Shown: in pieces, positions 45,112 to 53,350 of the stretch
Layout of the letters: every line of letters begins with the position of its first letter
Numbering within the stretch: the first letter of the stretch is position 1
DNA from: Rhizobium ecuadorense
GTDB taxonomy: Bacteria; Pseudomonadota; Alphaproteobacteria; Rhizobiales; Rhizobiaceae
Direction of reading: 5' to 3'
DNA: 64,000 bases
Assembly (NCBI RefSeq): GCF_001187535.1
Contig: NZ_LFIO01000381.1
Coordinates: 293,913-357,912 of the forward strand
The notes under the pieces: model-generated
Databases searched by the model: none
What the model saw: the letters and a program-made list of their open reading frames with translations, nothing else
What the model was told of the DNA's origin: nothing
Program-made: the position numbers and the translations under genes

Positions 45112-45738
45112 TTATTTTGCGCCGGCTCGGCCATTGATTCGATTGTTCAGTAACCTCAGCATGCGCTTCTGGAAATTGACCGCCTCGACTCGGTCGAATC
45201 GCGCCTGCTGCCGATCGTGCTCCTCTATACCGCGAGCTGATTCGCCCGAGACGAGTTCCTGCATGGCTTCGCAGCTGCGCTGCTGCGGCAGGGCGCGGAT
45301 GGCGCGTTCCATGGCGCGGGCCTGATCGCGGGCGATTTCGGCATGGCGCTCCTCGTGACGCTTGATATCGCTCGACAGGGCGTCCCAGATCATCGACAGC
45401 TCCTTGCTGGCGCCCTTGCGGCTGTTCCAGCGCGGCAGGATGATCTGGGTGTGGACCGTGACCTTGACGTTGCCGACGCGGCAGCGGCCATTATCCTGGA
45501 TATAGGTGGCTTCACCGCCGAAGCGGATCTTCGTTGCGCCGGGGTGGCGCGCCGAGGACCCGCTCGACGTCGGCCCGCGCCGGCTGAGTTCGCGATCGAG
45601 CTCATCCGCGGTTTTGCCGCGAATGTCGAAATAGGAATAGCTTTTCGATGCAATCACTTCTGCTTGCACTGGGCTGCAGACGGAAAGAGCAATGGAAAAG
45701 GCGATAGGAAGGACCATATAACGCACTGCAAGCGGCAT
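45112..45738 (-). CDS. exported DUF922 protein (putative metalloprotease)
   Basis: About 208 residues from the ATG giving MPLAVRYMVLP. A signal peptide (to VQAE near 27) directs it to the periplasm or outside. The DUF922 domain has SYSYFDIRGKTADELDRELSRRGP at the start and a zinc-protease-like HEERH (H128-E129-x2-H132) in DIKRHEERHAEIARDQAR. A role as a secreted protease is predicted for the family but not proven. The start is unsure: an ATG at 45717 would shorten the signal, and a longer frame reaches 45798. Divergent from the folate genes. Confidence 0.8.
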   Translation of the reverse strand: MPLAVRYMVLPIAFSIALSVCSPVQAEVIASKSYSYFDIRGKTADELDRELSRRGPTSSGSSARHPGATKIRFGGEATYIQDNGRCRVGNVKVTVHTQIILPRWNSRKGASKELSMIWDALSSDIKRHEERHAEIARDQARAMERAIRALPQQRSCEAMQELVSGESARGIEEHDRQQARFDRVEAVNFQKRMLRLLNNRINGRAGAK

Positions 45739-45839
45739 TCTGTACGCAACCCGTGTTGAAATCGACCGGAGCTTGGGGCATAGCCACCGCAAGCGCAATA
45801 TCGGATGGCGCTTTTTTCGCGATCGATGGGATAAGTCTG

Positions 45840-46709
45840 GTGACAGGGTTCGAAGGCAGTTTATGGCGTGTGGGCCATGGCCGGGAGATTGAACTCGGCC
45901 GTCGGTCTCTCATCATGGCGATCATCAATGTGACGCCGGACTCCTTTTCCGACGGCGGACGCTTCGAAACCGTCGATGCGGCGGTCGAGCATGCGCTTCG
46001 GGCCGTGAGCGAGGGTGCCGGGATTATCGATATCGGCGGCGAATCGACCCGGCCGAACGCCGCTGCCGTCAGCCCTTCCGAGGAGCAGGCGCGTGTGCTG
46101 CCGGTCATTGAGGCACTGCGCGGGCGCACCCAGGCGCTGATCTCGATCGATACTTACCGCGCCGAGACGGCGCGGCTTGCGGTCAGTGCCGGCGCCCATA
46201 TCGTCAACGACGTCTTCGGGCTGCAGAGGGAGCCGGATATCGCCGACATCGCGGCGGCGACCGGGGCCGGGCTCTGCATCATGCATACCGGCCGCGACAG
46301 GGCGAAGCTTCCCGACGTGATTGCCGATCAGGTGCATTTTCTCAAACGGTCGCTTGAGATCGCCCAGGCAGCCGGCGTCAACAGCGAGCGCATCGTGCTC
46401 GATCCGGGCTTCGGCTTCGCCAAGGAGACGGCGGAGGAGAACCTGGAATTGATGGCGCGGTTTTCCGAACTTTCCCGCTTCGGCCTGCCGCTGCTTGCCG
46501 GGACCTCGCGCAAGCGCTTCCTTGGCGCGGTGACGGGGCGTGAAGCGGCAGACAGGGATGCGGCGACGGCGGTCACCTGCGCCCTGCTCAGGCTTCAAGG
46601 GGCTGCGGTTTTCCGGGTGCACAATGTCGCAATCAACAGGGATGCGCTCGATATCGCCGATGCTATGCTGAATGCGCGCCAGGAATTCGAGAGGAAGCGG
46701 CCGACATGA
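45840..46709 (+). CDS. folP: dihydropteroate synthase
   Basis: A 289-residue enzyme joining 6-hydroxymethyl-dihydropterin pyrophosphate with para-aminobenzoate in folate synthesis; the target of sulfonamides. Motifs: IINVTPDSFSDGG, IDIGGESTRPNA, SIDTYRAETA, HIVNDVFG and LAGTSRKRFLG. The start is taken at GTG 45840 (MTGFEGSLWRVGHGREIELG), typical in length; an earlier GTG at 45753 is in frame but would overlap the divergent DUF922 start. First gene of folP-folB-folK; its stop overlaps the folB start by four bases (ATGA). Confidence 0.95.
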   Translation: MTGFEGSLWRVGHGREIELGRRSLIMAIINVTPDSFSDGGRFETVDAAVEHALRAVSEGAGIIDIGGESTRPNAAAVSPSEEQARVLPVIEALRGRTQALISIDTYRAETARLAVSAGAHIVNDVFGLQREPDIADIAAATGAGLCIMHTGRDRAKLPDVIADQVHFLKRSLEIAQAAGVNSERIVLDPGFGFAKETAEENLELMARFSELSRFGLPLLAGTSRKRFLGAVTGREAADRDAATAVTCALLRLQGAAVFRVHNVAINRDALDIADAMLNARQEFERKRPT

Positions 46710-47071
46710 CCACCTACACGATCACGCTGCAGAACTGCGCCTTCTTTGCGCGCCACGGCGTGCATGACGAGGAGGAATTCCTCGGCCAGCGCTTCTTCGT
46801 CGATGCCGAGCTGGATGTCGTCGCCGGCGAGGCGCTGAAAAGCGATTCGATCGACGACACCGTCAATTACGGCATCGCCTTCACGGTGATCGAGGGAATC
46901 GTCACCGGTAAGCGGCGCTACCTGATCGAGGCCCTGGCGCTCGATATCGCCAAAGGGCTCTGCGAGACATTCCCGCAGGTCCGGCGGGCGAAGATCACGG
47001 TGCGAAAGCCGAACGCGCCGGTGCCCGGCGTGCTCGATTTCGTGCAGGTGAGCGTTGAGCACTTTGCCTGA
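46706..47071 (+). CDS. folB: dihydroneopterin aldolase
   Basis: A 121-residue enzyme that converts dihydroneopterin to 6-hydroxymethyl-dihydropterin and glycolaldehyde in folate synthesis. Conserved features: FFARHGVHDEEEFLGQRFFVDAEL (catalytic region with the substrate-binding E), DDTVNYG, LIEALALDIAKGL and the KPNAPVPG lysine motif near the end. Starts inside the folP stop (ATGA), so translation is coupled. Its last 17 bases overlap the folK start. Confidence 0.96.
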   Translation: MTTYTITLQNCAFFARHGVHDEEEFLGQRFFVDAELDVVAGEALKSDSIDDTVNYGIAFTVIEGIVTGKRRYLIEALALDIAKGLCETFPQVRRAKITVRKPNAPVPGVLDFVQVSVEHFA

Positions 47072-47582
47072 GACCGCATGGCAATCGGCCACACTCGGCC
47101 TCGGCGGCAATATCGGCGATCCCGTGAAGGCGATGGCCGCCGCATTGCAGCGGCTGGACGCACGAGACGACTGTCGGGTTACGGCGGTCTCGCGGCTCTA
47201 TCGCACGCCGCCTTGGGGCAAGACCGACCAATCCTTCTTCTTCAACGCCTGCGCTGCCGTCGAAACCAGACTGGAGCCTGAGGCTTTACTCGATGTCTGC
47301 CTGTCGATCGAGCGGGAGATGAAGCGCGAACGTATCGAGCGCTGGGGGCCGCGCACACTCGATATCGACGTGCTGACCTATGGCGACGTCATCCAGGAGG
47401 CGCCGCGGCTGGAACTGCCGCATCCGCGCATGACCGATCGCGGTTTCGTGCTGACGCCGCTTGCCGACATCGCGCCGGGTCTGCTCGTCAGGGGCAGGGC
47501 GATCAGTGATTGGCTTGAAGATGCCGAAGTGGCGGGCATCGAAGTCGCCGATAGCAGCCGCGACTGGTGGCTCCGGAGCTGA
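47055..47582 (+). CDS. folK: 6-hydroxymethyl-dihydropterin pyrophosphokinase
   Basis: A 175-residue kinase that pyrophosphorylates 6-hydroxymethyl-dihydropterin, supplying the substrate of FolP. Motifs: LGLGGNIGDP at 15-24, SRLYRTPPWGKTDQSFFFNACAAVET, and RWGPRTLDIDVLTYGD with the metal-binding D-x-D. A TTG start at 47055 with AGGTGAG upstream overlaps folB by 17 bases; another TTG lies three codons on. Completes the folate operon, so all three consecutive steps around the pterin are made together. Confidence 0.95.
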   Translation: MSTLPETAWQSATLGLGGNIGDPVKAMAAALQRLDARDDCRVTAVSRLYRTPPWGKTDQSFFFNACAAVETRLEPEALLDVCLSIEREMKRERIERWGPRTLDIDVLTYGDVIQEAPRLELPHPRMTDRGFVLTPLADIAPGLLVRGRAISDWLEDAEVAGIEVADSSRDWWLRS

Positions 47583-47591
47583 GGCGAAAAT

Positions 47592-47629
47592 CCTGAAACG
47601 GAAAACGGCGGGAACCCCGCCGCTTCAGG
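47592..47629 (-). terminator. nested hairpin between convergent genes
   Basis: Outer arms CCTGAA / TTCAGG enclose a 7-bp inner stem CGGCGGG-AAC-CCCGCCG. On the minus strand the inner stem is followed by TTTTCCGTTT, so it best serves the gene at 47650-48201. Confidence 0.65.
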
Positions 47630-47649
47630 AAAATCCGCTGTGGCACTAT

Positions 47650-48201
47650 CTACTGGATGGAGCCGACGGCCATCTCGTCGACCTGGCGGGTCAGCGTCAG
47701 GCCGATGACCGGGATCATCTGGCTTTCGACCTTGACCGAAACCGTGACGTTCATCGTCTTGTCATCGCGCACGCGGGCGATCATCGCGCCGTTCAGCTTG
47801 GCGCGGTTGATGCCGACGACGACGGTATCCTCGGAAACGGCGCCGGAGACGACGTCGAGACCCTTGCCGGCGGCGCCGTCGAGGAACTTGCCCTTGTAGG
47901 TCGAGCCCGACTGCGAGATGACGGCGGTCATCGGCTGTTTGAAGACGCCGACGCGGCAGGTGCCGTCGAGCTTGATGCCGGCGCCACTGTCGCCTGTGGG
48001 CTCACCGACCAGGTTGCAGGTGAATTTCGTCCCCTTGTACTTGCCGGCGACGATTTCGCCCGGGCCCTTCCAGGAGCCGGTAACGGAATCGAAGAAGGCC
48101 TTGTCACGGGTTGCGGCGGTGGCTGCCGGAGCGACATCTGCGACGGGAGACAATGCCGCGGCGGCCAGACCGCATATGATGAGAAACTTGCGCGAATACA
48201 T
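47650..48201 (-). CDS. exported protein of unknown function
   Basis: A 183-residue secreted protein with a signal peptide (MYSRKFLIICGLAAAALSPVADVAPA). The mature part looks all-beta: alternating short strands such as GSWKGPGEIVAGKYKGTKFTCNLVGE, GVFKQPMTAVISQSG, STYKGKFLDG and MNVTVSVKVESQMIPVIGLTLTR. Two cysteines (TCNL and GTCRVG) may form a disulfide. I do not recognise the family. Similar small beta proteins are widespread in rhizobia. AAGGAAA lies just before the ATG; a longer start is not needed. Confidence 0.75.
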   Translation of the reverse strand: MYSRKFLIICGLAAAALSPVADVAPAATAATRDKAFFDSVTGSWKGPGEIVAGKYKGTKFTCNLVGEPTGDSGAGIKLDGTCRVGVFKQPMTAVISQSGSTYKGKFLDGAAGKGLDVVSGAVSEDTVVVGINRAKLNGAMIARVRDDKTMNVTVSVKVESQMIPVIGLTLTRQVDEMAVGSIQ

Positions 48202-48411
48202 GGATTTTCCTTGGCAAACACCACTCACGAATTGGCTGCAAGTTTTGCCTGGGAATGGTTAATCCTTCCTTTCAATCGTGCCGAAATGCGCTGCAATACA
48301 GGGGTTTCGCACAGTTCTGATCTTAGCTTCTCACCATTAGAGTCTTGAATTTGCTGTAATTTCGCCAACATTCCGTTAGGGGTGGCGAAGGCTGCGGAAT
48401 TGTTCCGTCTC

Positions 48412-49491
48412 TCAAGGAGTGTTGCCGCGCGGCGACATGGAGGGCGTGAGGTCGCCGATGAAATCGCCGATTCCCGGCCGTTTCAGGGCGTGGAAGGCGA
48501 GCGGGCGGCAGAGATCCATCGCCGCGATTCCAATGCGGGCGGTCATCAGGCCGTTGATGACGCCTTCGCCCAATCGGGCCGAGAGCTTGGAGGCCAGCCC
48601 ATGGCCAAGCACCTGCTGCACGAGGCTGTCGCCGACGGCGATCGAGCCGGTGACGGCCAGATGCGCCAGCACGTCGCGCAGCAGACGGAACATGCCGAGC
48701 GTGCCGGGGCGGCCGCCGTAAAGCTCGGCCATGGCGCGGATGAGGCGCACGGACTCATAGAGCACATAGAGCAGGTCGACCACGGCGCGCGGGCTGACGG
48801 CGGTGACGATCGAGACACGCTTGGAGGCGTTGACGATCAGGGCGCGGGCCTTTCGGTCGAGCGGCGCGAGCAATTCTCGTTCCGCGAGGGCAATCAGATG
48901 CGGGGGATCGATGACCTCGCCTTCCGTCGCCTTCAGCGTGGCGCGGCCCTTCGATGTCTCGGGATTGGCCGAAAGCAGCGTGGTCAGGCGGGCGACGACG
49001 GCGCGCGCTTTTGCCGGCCGGGTATCGACCATCGCGGCTTCCGCTTCGGCCTTGATCGCCTGGACGGCGGCAAGGCGCATCATCCCCGATGCCTCGCGGA
49101 TGACGAGGGCAAGCACGGCGAGGATGCCGACCGCGAGCACGGCAAGCGCCGCATAACCCAACCAGTCGGCGCGGGTGAAGAGATCGCGGATCAGGCTATC
49201 GGTCCAGAGGCCGAGGCCCAGCGACAGCAGGATGCCGAAGGCGCCGGCGGCGATCTTTCCGAAAGAGGTCCGGCGTCTCAGCGGCGTTGCCACGGGCACT
49301 GCGCTCGGATCCTTGTCGGGATTGAGGAAGGGATCGTCCTCATCAGCCGTCACGACGATGTTTTCGGAGAAGCTTTCCGGCCTGCGCCGCTGTTCTGCCC
49401 GGCGGCCGTTGTCATGGCGCTCGGTGGCCTCGTCCTCGTAGGTGAAGGCGGCGGGCGGGCGGCGTGGCGGCTCTGACGGGGTCTTGCTCAT
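48412..49491 (-). CDS. YcjF-family (TIGR01620) membrane protein
   Basis: A 359-residue membrane protein. The N-terminal 75 residues are polar and disordered-looking. Two helices follow (IAAGAFGILLSLGLGLWTDSL and YAALAVLAVGILAVLALVI). The C-terminal domain, with LLYVLYESVRLIRAMAELYGGRPG and GLMTARIGIAAMDLCRPL, is the DUF697/YcjF core. Function unknown; YcjF travels with the YcjX GTPase in many proteobacteria and both are linked to envelope stress in E. coli. The start overlaps the ycjX stop by four bases (ATGA), so they are translationally coupled. Confidence 0.9.
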   Translation of the reverse strand: MSKTPSEPPRRPPAAFTYEDEATERHDNGRRAEQRRRPESFSENIVVTADEDDPFLNPDKDPSAVPVATPLRRRTSFGKIAAGAFGILLSLGLGLWTDSLIRDLFTRADWLGYAALAVLAVGILAVLALVIREASGMMRLAAVQAIKAEAEAAMVDTRPAKARAVVARLTTLLSANPETSKGRATLKATEGEVIDPPHLIALAERELLAPLDRKARALIVNASKRVSIVTAVSPRAVVDLLYVLYESVRLIRAMAELYGGRPGTLGMFRLLRDVLAHLAVTGSIAVGDSLVQQVLGHGLASKLSARLGEGVINGLMTARIGIAAMDLCRPLAFHALKRPGIGDFIGDLTPSMSPRGNTP

Positions 49492-50993
49492 GCGAGACGG
49501 TCTCCGAACAGGAACTGCATGGCGCGGTCGAGGCGGATATGCGGCACCGACAGCTTGATGCCGCCGCCGGTTTCCTCAAGCTGCGGCGGGCGGAACCTGA
49601 CAACATTGACATCAGGCAGCCGCAGGCCGGCCTCACCCGAGGCGATACGGTCGAACAGGCTCTCCGGATCCTCCGGCAGGTCGCCGGGAAAGATCGCGGT
49701 CTTCCTCTGGCCGTCGAAACGCTCGCCGGCGATGGTTTCGCCCTCCATCGGCGTGCCAACGATGACCGGCAGTTCATGACCGTCGCGCTTGACCGACGCC
49801 TCGCGGGTGGCGCGGACGGAGGCGAGCGCCATGACGTCGATGCCGGCGCCGGCCATGCCGATGCGGTCGATGGCACGATCGACCAGGCGGCGGGTCAGGG
49901 CATCGAGCCGGTCGTGGCTTTCATGGTGGAGATGATCGGCCTTGGTGGCGGCGACCAGCACGCGGTCGATGCGCCGCCCGAGCAACGAGGACAGCAGCGA
50001 ATTGGTGCCGGGGCGGAAACAGGCGAGCACATCGGTCAGCGCGCGTTCCAGATCCTGCACGGCTTCCGGGCCGCGGTTCATCGCCTGCAACGCATCGACC
50101 AGCACGATCTGCCGGTCGATGCGGGCGAAATGCTCGCGGAAGAAGGGTTTGACGACGACCGATTTATAGGCCTCATAGCGCCGCTCCATCATCGTCCAGA
50201 GCGAATTGCGCCCCGGACGGCCGTCCGCCGGCAAGGCCAGCGGCGCGAAGGTCAGCGCCGGCGAGCCGTCGAGATCGCCGGGCAGCAGCAGGCGGCCGGG
50301 CGGCAGGGTGGAGAGCGAGCGTTCGTCGGCCTTGCAGGCCTTGAGATAATCGGCGAAGGCGGTGGCGAGGTCGCGGGCGACCATCTCGTCGGCGCCGGCA
50401 TGGATATCGGCGGCATGCGTCAGCGCCAGCCATCCGCGCGACAGGTCGGAGCGGATGCCGGTTTTCGCCAGTGCGATCGTTTCCTCACTGAAGGTGCGGT
50501 AATCCTTGCCGAGCAACGGCAGGTCGAGCAGCCACTCGCCGGGATAATCGACGATGTCGATCGACAGGCGGCCGGGCGAAAACAGCCGGTTCCAACCGCT
50601 GGCGCTCTGATAATCCAGCGTGATGCGCAGCTCTGAGATGGCGCGGGTCGAATCCGGCCAGATACGATCCTTCACCAGCGCACGGATATGGTCCTCGTAC
50701 TGGAAGCGCGGCACGGCATCGTCTGGCTGCGGCTCCAGCCGCACCGCCGAGACGCGGCCCGACTGCACCGGCTCGAACAGCGGCAGGCGGCCGCCATGCA
50801 GGAGATTGTGAACCAGCGAGGAAATGAAGACCGTCTTGCCGGAGCGGGAGAGGCCGGTGACGCCGAGCCGCACGGTCGGATTGACGAGGCTGCTCGCCCG
50901 GTCGGCGAGATTGTCGAGGGCGATGCGGGCGTCATCGGCAAAGGATGTCAGGCGTGGCGGCAAGGCGCAATTCCGGTTGGTGACTGCCGGCAA
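49488..50993 (-). CDS. YcjX-family P-loop GTPase
   Basis: A 501-residue predicted nucleotide-triphosphatase of the YcjX family. Walker A is GVTGLSRSGKTVFISSLVHNLL at about 44-65, Walker B-like IDIVDYPGEWLLDLPLL near 150 resembles the D-x-x-G of GTPases, and VAATKADHLHHESHDRL is a T/NKxD-type base-recognition motif. Function is not established; it is found beside YcjF. The start is a TTG at 50993; a TTG 11 codons on is a second option. Lies 45 bases after a SixA-like gene, so sixA-ycjX-ycjF are probably one operon. Confidence 0.9.
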   Translation of the reverse strand: MPAVTNRNCALPPRLTSFADDARIALDNLADRASSLVNPTVRLGVTGLSRSGKTVFISSLVHNLLHGGRLPLFEPVQSGRVSAVRLEPQPDDAVPRFQYEDHIRALVKDRIWPDSTRAISELRITLDYQSASGWNRLFSPGRLSIDIVDYPGEWLLDLPLLGKDYRTFSEETIALAKTGIRSDLSRGWLALTHAADIHAGADEMVARDLATAFADYLKACKADERSLSTLPPGRLLLPGDLDGSPALTFAPLALPADGRPGRNSLWTMMERRYEAYKSVVVKPFFREHFARIDRQIVLVDALQAMNRGPEAVQDLERALTDVLACFRPGTNSLLSSLLGRRIDRVLVAATKADHLHHESHDRLDALTRRLVDRAIDRIGMAGAGIDVMALASVRATREASVKRDGHELPVIVGTPMEGETIAGERFDGQRKTAIFPGDLPEDPESLFDRIASGEAGLRLPDVNVVRFRPPQLEETGGGIKLSVPHIRLDRAMQFLFGDRLA

Positions 50994-51038
50994 TATAGGA
51001 AGGGCGCGCCGCCTGAAAAAGACGCGGCGCGAAAGCTT

Positions 51039-51533
51039 TCAGACGACCACAAAATCGGTGAGGCGCCAGCCGGCGGCTGAAGCGTCGTAATCGACGACGG
51101 CAAGGCCGGCCGTCGGGAAGCCGCCGGGAAGGGCGCTTGCCATCGCCTCATGGCCGATCAGGGCCTCCAGCGCCTGCTCCATGGTCGGATTGTGGCCGAC
51201 CAGCATGACGGCTGCCTCATCCTGCGCATCGACGATCTCGAGATAGGTGTCGACCGTGGCGTTGTAGAGCGCATCGACATAACGCATGTCTAGCGTGAGA
51301 CCCATTGCCCGATGGACCGCATCGGCAGTGCCGCGGCAGCGCAGCGCCGTCGAACTGATCAGAAGATCGGGACGGTAGCCCTTGTCGGCGGCCTTGTCGG
51401 CGATGATCTCGGCATCGCCGAAGCCCTTTTCGTTGAGCGGCCGGTCGAAATCGCGCTGCCCGGGCTCGGCCCAGGCGGCCTCGGCATGACGCAGGAGATA
51501 GATGCGGTTGGGCGGAGGCAGCGGTACGGTCAT
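51039..51533 (-). CDS. SixA-like phosphohistidine phosphatase
   Basis: A 164-residue histidine phosphatase of the SixA type. The catalytic motif is LLRHAEAAW with H at about 16 (RHA rather than RHG is usual in SixA). It continues with DRPLNEKGFGDAEIIADK, ISSTALRCRGTADAV and the second histidine in VMLVGHNPTMEQAL. SixA removes phosphate from Hpt domains or PTS proteins; the partner here is unknown, though a stand-alone Hpt protein lies 7 kb away. ATG start at 51533, with an in-frame TTG just before it. Leads the ycjX-ycjF operon. Confidence 0.88.
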   Translation of the reverse strand: MTVPLPPPNRIYLLRHAEAAWAEPGQRDFDRPLNEKGFGDAEIIADKAADKGYRPDLLISSTALRCRGTADAVHRAMGLTLDMRYVDALYNATVDTYLEIVDAQDEAAVMLVGHNPTMEQALEALIGHEAMASALPGGFPTAGLAVVDYDASAAGWRLTDFVVV

Positions 51534-51706
51534 GGGCAAATCCAGGATCGGGCGGGTCTTTTCAGTAGCGGTTGCAATCGGCCGCCGTCAATCGCCAGCC
51601 ATGCCGCAATGGCGTAAAACGTGGCTGACAACCGGCGTTTTGAAGGCGAAGAAAAAAATGGCGGCCGGAATAACCATGACAAAATAGGTCGTTAGCTTAA
51701 AATTGT

Positions 51707-51726
51707 AACAGATTTAAAAATCTGTT
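51707..51726. promoter_or_regulatory. 20-bp AT-rich palindrome upstream of dksA
   Basis: AACAGATTT-AA-AAATCTGTT, perfect 9-bp arms, just upstream of the predicted -35 of dksA. There is no T-run to make a terminator, so it may be a regulator binding site. Confidence 0.4.
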
Positions 51727-51742
51727 TACCTGTCGTATTTGG

Positions 51743-51771
51743 CTTGAATCGCGGCTAGCGCTTGGGATATA
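51743..51771 (+). promoter_or_regulatory. predicted sigma-70 promoter of dksA
   Basis: CTTGAA-N17-GATATA, close to the rhizobial housekeeping consensus CTTGAC-N17-CTATAT. It ends about 37 bases before the dksA start codon. Confidence 0.6.
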
Positions 51772-51808
51772 CACCCGCCCAGATGAGATGTTCTTCAGGA
51801 GAATCGCG

Positions 51809-52228
<420 letters not shown>

Positions 52229-52255
52229 TGGTTTTCATGCAGATATGAGAGCAGA

Positions 52256-52284
52256 CAAGCGCCGCGATCGGATCGCGGCGCTTG
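52256..52284. terminator. bidirectional terminator after dksA
   Basis: CAAGCGCCGCGAT-n-ATCGCGGCGCTTG, a 13-bp perfect stem in the 64-base gap between convergent dksA and DUF1062 genes, followed by TTTGT on the plus strand. Confidence 0.85.
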
Positions 52285-52292
52285 TTTGTCGA

Positions 52293-52937
52293 TCACTGCT
52301 CCACTGCATAATTGCCTGTCGCCAGCGGTTTCCACGATCGCTCTCGTTCGGTCTCCATCGAGAGGTCGATCGTGACAACAGTGCGGTTCCTGATTCGTCG
52401 TCGCAGGATGTCCGCTTTCTCAGGATCTGTCCGAACCATGCCTTCGGCGTGAAGAGCCTGCAGCTTCGAGCGTGAAAGTTTCAACTCGGACGCCAGCAGG
52501 CGGTCGAGGCGTGTGCTCGTTGCGACGGGGACCGTCAGTTCGATTGCCAATCTCGTCCAATTCGTAGTTTCGTGCTGTATCTCCTTGGCGATTTCAACTT
52601 CGGCAAACTCATCCACACGCAGCGATTTGTGCCGGAGAGCGTCGAGATTGAAGGTCTCGGCCCGGATCCAATGGGGATCGTTGGATTGCAGCGCCTCAAG
52701 GACGGCAGGGCCGATGTCGCGGACATTGCGGCGCTCGAGGATCGGCCGGTTCCACGTTCGTTCACAGGTCAGGCATTTGTAGATGAGCCAGGCGTCCAGC
52801 TTGCGGCCGTTGGCGTTGAGCCGGATCTTGCCGCTGGATTGGAAGGCTCTCAGGCCCCCGCATCCGCCGCATGCAATCCAAGGCTGGGGCGCTGTCTTGG
52901 GAATAATGGTCCATCGGACCCGAAGCGTCTTGCACAT
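52293..52937 (-). CDS. DUF1062 zinc-ribbon protein
   Basis: A 214-residue protein of the DUF1062 family. A zinc ribbon is formed by C23-x2-C26 (IACGGCGGL) and C55-x2-C58 (YKCLTCERTW). The central part has the family sequence RNVRDIGPAVLEALQSNDPHWI. The C-terminal 60 residues (STRLDRLLASELKLSRSKLQALHAEG) resemble an S4-type RNA-binding motif, so an RNA role is possible (inference). The start is the ATG giving MCKTLRVRWTIIPK; the frame stays open for 55 more codons with no similarity. Confidence 0.88.
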   Translation of the reverse strand: MCKTLRVRWTIIPKTAPQPWIACGGCGGLRAFQSSGKIRLNANGRKLDAWLIYKCLTCERTWNRPILERRNVRDIGPAVLEALQSNDPHWIRAETFNLDALRHKSLRVDEFAEVEIAKEIQHETTNWTRLAIELTVPVATSTRLDRLLASELKLSRSKLQALHAEGMVRTDPEKADILRRRIRNRTVVTIDLSMETERERSWKPLATGNYAVEQ

Positions 52938-53260
52938 ATCGTTTTGGTCTTCCGTTCGGAAGTCCACCGAGATGGTGCATGAGAAAACCCTTGCGGGCGC
53001 GGTGTGGCGATGTTGCGGGTGGCTGAAGAGCTGAGACAGCGGCGTTGCCGTGGCACATTGTAACAATGCCAAACCGGTCTCTCGCCACCACCCGATGAAC
53101 ATGTTCGCATGCCGCCAGCGCGTCGCCAGGCGGCAGTACGGGTGAAACTGGAGTGAGACCGGTGTTTACTTAGGCAAAGTGCAACCTCGGATGCGCCAAC
53201 GCTCTTCACCCGATCGATACCAAATGATCGGCATGTAGGGGAGGCCTGAGGCATTCGCAC

Positions 53261-53286
53261 ACTAAAAAAGCCGCGGCATTGCGGCT
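53261..53286 (-). terminator. intrinsic terminator of the FliO-like gene
   Basis: AGCCGC and GCGGCT (53281-53286 and 53269-53274 in minus order) form a stem followed by a T-run on the minus strand, about 65 bases past the stop at 53351. On the plus strand TTTTG also follows. The rest of the 52938-53350 gap shows no gene. Confidence 0.8.
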
Positions 53287-53350
53287 TTTGTGCAACTTTC
53301 TGGTGAATGGGAAGGTGGGGCAATGCGATGTGACGCGGGCGTCCTCGCCT

